NCBI GenBank assembly: GCA_003864495.1 | Contig: ML133395.1 | Span: 849,698-913,697 of the forward strand | Direction: 5' to 3' | From: Nemopilema nomurai | Lineage: Eukaryota > Cnidaria > Scyphozoa > Rhizostomeae > Rhizostomatidae | DNA: 64,000 bases | Part shown: positions 39,383 through 64,000 of the stretch, one piece after another | Layout: every line of letters begins with the position of its first letter | How positions within the stretch are numbered: the stretch's first letter is position 1 | Program-made: the position numbers and the translations under genes | The notes under the pieces: model-generated | Seen by the model: only the letters and a program-made list of their open reading frames with translations | Told to the model about the DNA's origin: nothing | The model's database searches: none

Positions 39383-39985
39383 GTCCTCAAATCACTTTCG
39401 TACCTTACTCCTTTCCTTCGAAGTTTAGCTTTGCCAGTGCTATTATGTAATATAACTCTTACCACTTGCAACTAAAATTTATGGTTGCTACCAGCAGATA
39501 GAACATCATGAATGCAACATACAATATGCATTGCGCATTGTGCATTGCACCACCTTCATACCACAGAATCGACGCATTGCTCTTTCATACCATTGTTATA
39601 CACGAAGGCATAGGCGCCGACTTTTATTTTTCCCAGGGGGGGCTCAAAATTTAAATTTAAAAAAATTAAAAAAAGGTTTAAAGGTAGAGAAATTACCTGT
39701 CGCTTTAATAACGTAATACAACATATGTAGTATGTATAATAACAAAACAAAACATTTTAATAAAGCAGATATAACATCATGGTCTTCAGTATCATCAGTT
39801 CAATTCCTTGATTGATTTCAAACGAAATTCCCAGGGGGGGCTGAGCCCCCCATAGCAATTCCCAGAGGGGGCTCGAGCCCCCAAGCCCCCACGTAATCGG
39901 CGCCTATGCACGAAGGTTAAGCTATCATGCAAGTCGACGAATTTCAACAACAACAGCAAAAGCTATAAGACATCCTGCTATCAAG
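39383..39985. repeat. Dispersed repeat, copy 2, interrupted by a MITE
   Basis: Same family as 36013-36300. It is continuous to 39608, then broken by the 300-base element at 39609-39908, and resumes at 39909. The resumed part again begins with the eight bases that end the left part. Confidence 0.8.
39609..39908. mobile_element. hAT-like MITE, 300 bp, with 12-bp TIRs and 8-bp target duplication
   Basis: The ends are perfect inverted repeats: CATAGGCGCCGA at 39609-39620 and its complement TCGGCGCCTATG at 39897-39908. The element is flanked by direct repeats CACGAAGG (39601-39608 and 39909-39916). An 8-bp duplication and short inverted ends starting CA fit the hAT superfamily (established knowledge). 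The interior is non-coding, with G-runs and C-runs such as CCCAGGGGGGG and GCTCGAGCCCCC. The related empty site at 36223 confirms the borders. Confidence 0.88.
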
Positions 39986-40583
39986 CCCGTCGGTCCTAAG
40001 CAAGAAATGTTTTCTTATTGTTTCAACATGCGTTTTGACAGCGAGTTTTACGTAGAAGAATCATTTTGTCAGAACAATGCTCTGTGACAATTTGCCCATT
40101 TTGTACCGGTTGGGTTTTGTGTTTAAGTGATTTCGTGATGTCCCAGTTGCATGTTACACTCACTTGTCCTGTTGCGTCCTGTACTGCAAGTTAACGCCTT
40201 ACTTATGGCAGAATGTTTGATCTCAATCACTTTAAGAAACAAATGCTACAGCTTTAAAACCACAAAATCAGGTGCATTAACCATAATGATGTCTCCATAA
40301 AGAACAAAGAAACCTGATAAACAGGCGGTGTATGCATAAACTCGCAAGCTTTCTTTGCCAATGTGCTGTTAGTGTGTTCTATGATCCTTTGTTAGTGAAC
40401 TATAAATTGAACAGATACAAAGAGACTCTAAAAGTTAACTTATCATTGAGGTTGCCAAAGTTGCGTAGAAATTCTATTTTTGTTAACACAGGCCCATTTC
40501 TGTTATCATTGTTCTTGAATGAGTTGCTTTCATCTTAAGGAAAAGTCTTTCTCACTAGGACTTTCAAGAATTCTTGCTGGAAA

Positions 40584-62358
<21,775 letters not shown>

Positions 62359-62576
62359 GGCAGAACTGTATTTAGCGACAGACAGTGTAAATACATTCTG
62401 AGAAGATGGCACATTGTAAACCCAATCCGATTTGCACAAAGTTGTCTTCAATCCGAGAGCTCAAGCTAAACGATGTTAGCCTTATTATGAAACTGCAGAA
62501 GTTGCTAAAGCCATTCATATTGCTTCGTCTGGTCATTCGAGTCCATGTATTCCCATCGTGTCGAATTGTTTCTTCT

Positions 62577-62582
62577 AATAAA
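62577..62582 (+). other. Poly(A) signal of the receptor-channel gene
   Basis: AATAAA lies 219 bases after the stop codon, followed by T/G-rich sequence. This gives a plausible 3' UTR of about 240 bases. Confidence 0.6.
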
Positions 62583-62599
62583 GTTGTCCTTACTCTTTG

Positions 62600-63570
62600 A
62601 TTCCTTCGTATTGTGGAAGTATACGTAGTTTTGGCTATAAGGGCATCGATCGAATATTCCATTGCACTTATAGAACTTGCAAAGTAAAGTGATGATTATC
62701 GACAAGTCAAAATGTGATATTCAAACCTGAATTAATGATCTTTTTGGTTTTACCTAGTTGTTGTTATATTTTAACATTTTGTCAAATTCAAAAAGCTAAT
62801 GAACGAAATCAGAGTTGCACCAATTTGAAGTATCAAATCTTTATGTTTTTTTGTTCTTTTAGATCAAGTTAATTCTAGAAGAACTTCCAAGACCATCACT
62901 AACCTCCAACCTTAAAAAATCTGACCAACTTTAATAAATAAGAAATTCTCAACAAATAACGCATTTCTTCAATTAAAAAGGACTTTTGTTCAAAGGCTGG
63001 CATCTCCCAAAGCTCACGGCAAAACCTTCCCGACATTCATTGAATCGCACCGGCGCCTCCACACTCGCCGAGAAACAGTACGGGATTATTTGCTCGAGAG
63101 CCTGACCAATTCGTAACTTGGATAAAAGGCCATATTTACTTGTTTATGTTACTTTGACAAAACTGTAGTCAAAACTAGATTTCTTTAAAGGATTACAGCG
63201 TTATAACCCAATAATCTAGAAGCCCTAATGCATGTTATTTTATTCAGTATCAATTCTTAAATGTATCTTTATTAGATTAAAAGTATCTTTCAGCTTTTCC
63301 ATCCTTAGGTTCATTCAACTGTAGTCAAAATAAATGTCATGCCTAGAAACGGGCTTTTTTCATACTTGCGTCCTTTAAAGAGAATAAAGTTTGACTAATC
63401 TACTGGCACAACGTACACCAAGGCAATATGCAGGACCAGATTCGGTAGTTTCAATCGAACTAACGGGTAGAAGTATAAATTGACGAAATGTAGCTACTGA
63501 ACGTAAAGCAGAAAAACAAAATTTGAAATCGTGTGAAGCTACGAGGCCCAAATCAGGCAACTTTGGCATT
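62600..63570. other. Spacer between receptor-channel and histone H4
   Basis: AT-rich sequence between two convergent genes. I see no coding exon, RNA gene or repeat array that I can support. Confidence 0.6.
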
Positions 63571-63576
63571 TTTGGT

Positions 63577-63592
63577 AGCTTTTAAAAAAGCT
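63577..63592 (-). promoter_or_regulatory. Probable histone 3' stem-loop (diverged)
   Basis: On the minus strand, 67 bases past the H4 stop, the sequence AGCTTTTTTAAAAGCT folds as a six-pair stem with a four-base TTTA loop. It has the size of the metazoan histone stem-loop and is followed by ACCA as in the usual flank. The stem differs from the GGCTCT/AGAGCC consensus but still pairs perfectly. An AT palindrome could arise by chance. Confidence 0.5.
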
Positions 63593-63658
63593 GTTTTTCT
63601 GTGTGCTTGCACTTGGACGAATCTTGATTGCCGGACAGGAAGGACCAGCAACATGAAT

Positions 63659-64000
<342 letters not shown>

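Larger units (their letters stand above)
33532..40583. other. Repeat-rich region between mL40 and the receptor-channel gene
   Basis: Contents: mL40 3' UTR with a short GGTAGACCCTCTCT duplication near 33535; a 122-codon minus-strand open frame at 34199-34567 without recognisable domains; two copies of a dispersed repeat (36013-36300 and 39383-39985); a LINE relic at 37060-37480; and a 300-bp MITE at 39609-39908. The right end should hold the promoter of the gene starting at 40584. No other coding exon is supportable. Confidence 0.55.

Overview
This is animal nuclear DNA: AT-rich, with canonical spliceosomal introns, metazoan-specific genes (kindlin, a C/EBP-type bZIP factor, a rhodopsin-like GPCR), a replication-type histone H4 and many decayed transposons. 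The mix of deeply conserved animal genes, intronless C/EBP and large FN3 receptors suggests a cnidarian, probably an anthozoan. That is an inference; nothing here proves the species.

Layout. (1) 1-194, minus: N-terminus and first membrane helix of a class A GPCR running off the left edge. (2) 2495-6383, plus: the last five coding exons of a DHTKD1-type 2-oxoadipate dehydrogenase E1, with a 20-bp minisatellite in one intron. (3) 10185-21135, plus: a complete 12-exon kindlin (fermitin), 686 aa, with a 24-bp pyrimidine-rich minisatellite in its last intron. (4) About 21-28 kb: gene-poor, holding a dead LINE reverse transcriptase. (5) 28376-29326, minus: an intronless C/EBP gene, divergent from (6) 29758-33531, plus: two-exon mitochondrial ribosomal protein mL40; the two share a 431-bp spacer. 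(7) About 33.5-40.5 kb: repeats, including a second LINE relic and a 300-bp hAT-like MITE inserted in one copy of a dispersed repeat whose other copy is still an empty site. (8) 40584-62358, plus: a 22-exon gene for a predicted 1813-aa receptor-channel. (9) 63659-63970, minus: histone H4.

The main discovery candidate is gene 8. Joining its 22 exons keeps one frame of 5442 bases. The predicted order is signal peptide, two PA14-like domains, nine fibronectin type III domains, an ionotropic-glutamate-receptor-like ligand-binding core split by a pore carrying the potassium-channel filter TVGYGD, a final membrane helix and a cytoplasmic tail. A large adhesive ectodomain fused to a K+-selective iGluR-like channel is an architecture I cannot place in any named family. 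One of its introns uses a GC donor and hosts a 5.07-kb P-element/THAP9-type transposon with perfect 32-bp terminal inverted repeats and an 8-bp target duplication.

The other genes are ordinary housekeeping or regulatory genes: mitochondrial lysine/tryptophan catabolism (DHTKD1), mitochondrial translation (mL40), integrin activation (kindlin), transcription (C/EBP) and chromatin (H4). I see no operon-like logic. The only likely shared regulation is the C/EBP-mL40 divergent promoter. All exon limits come from reading splice sites, reading frame and protein similarity by eye, without transcripts or database searches.
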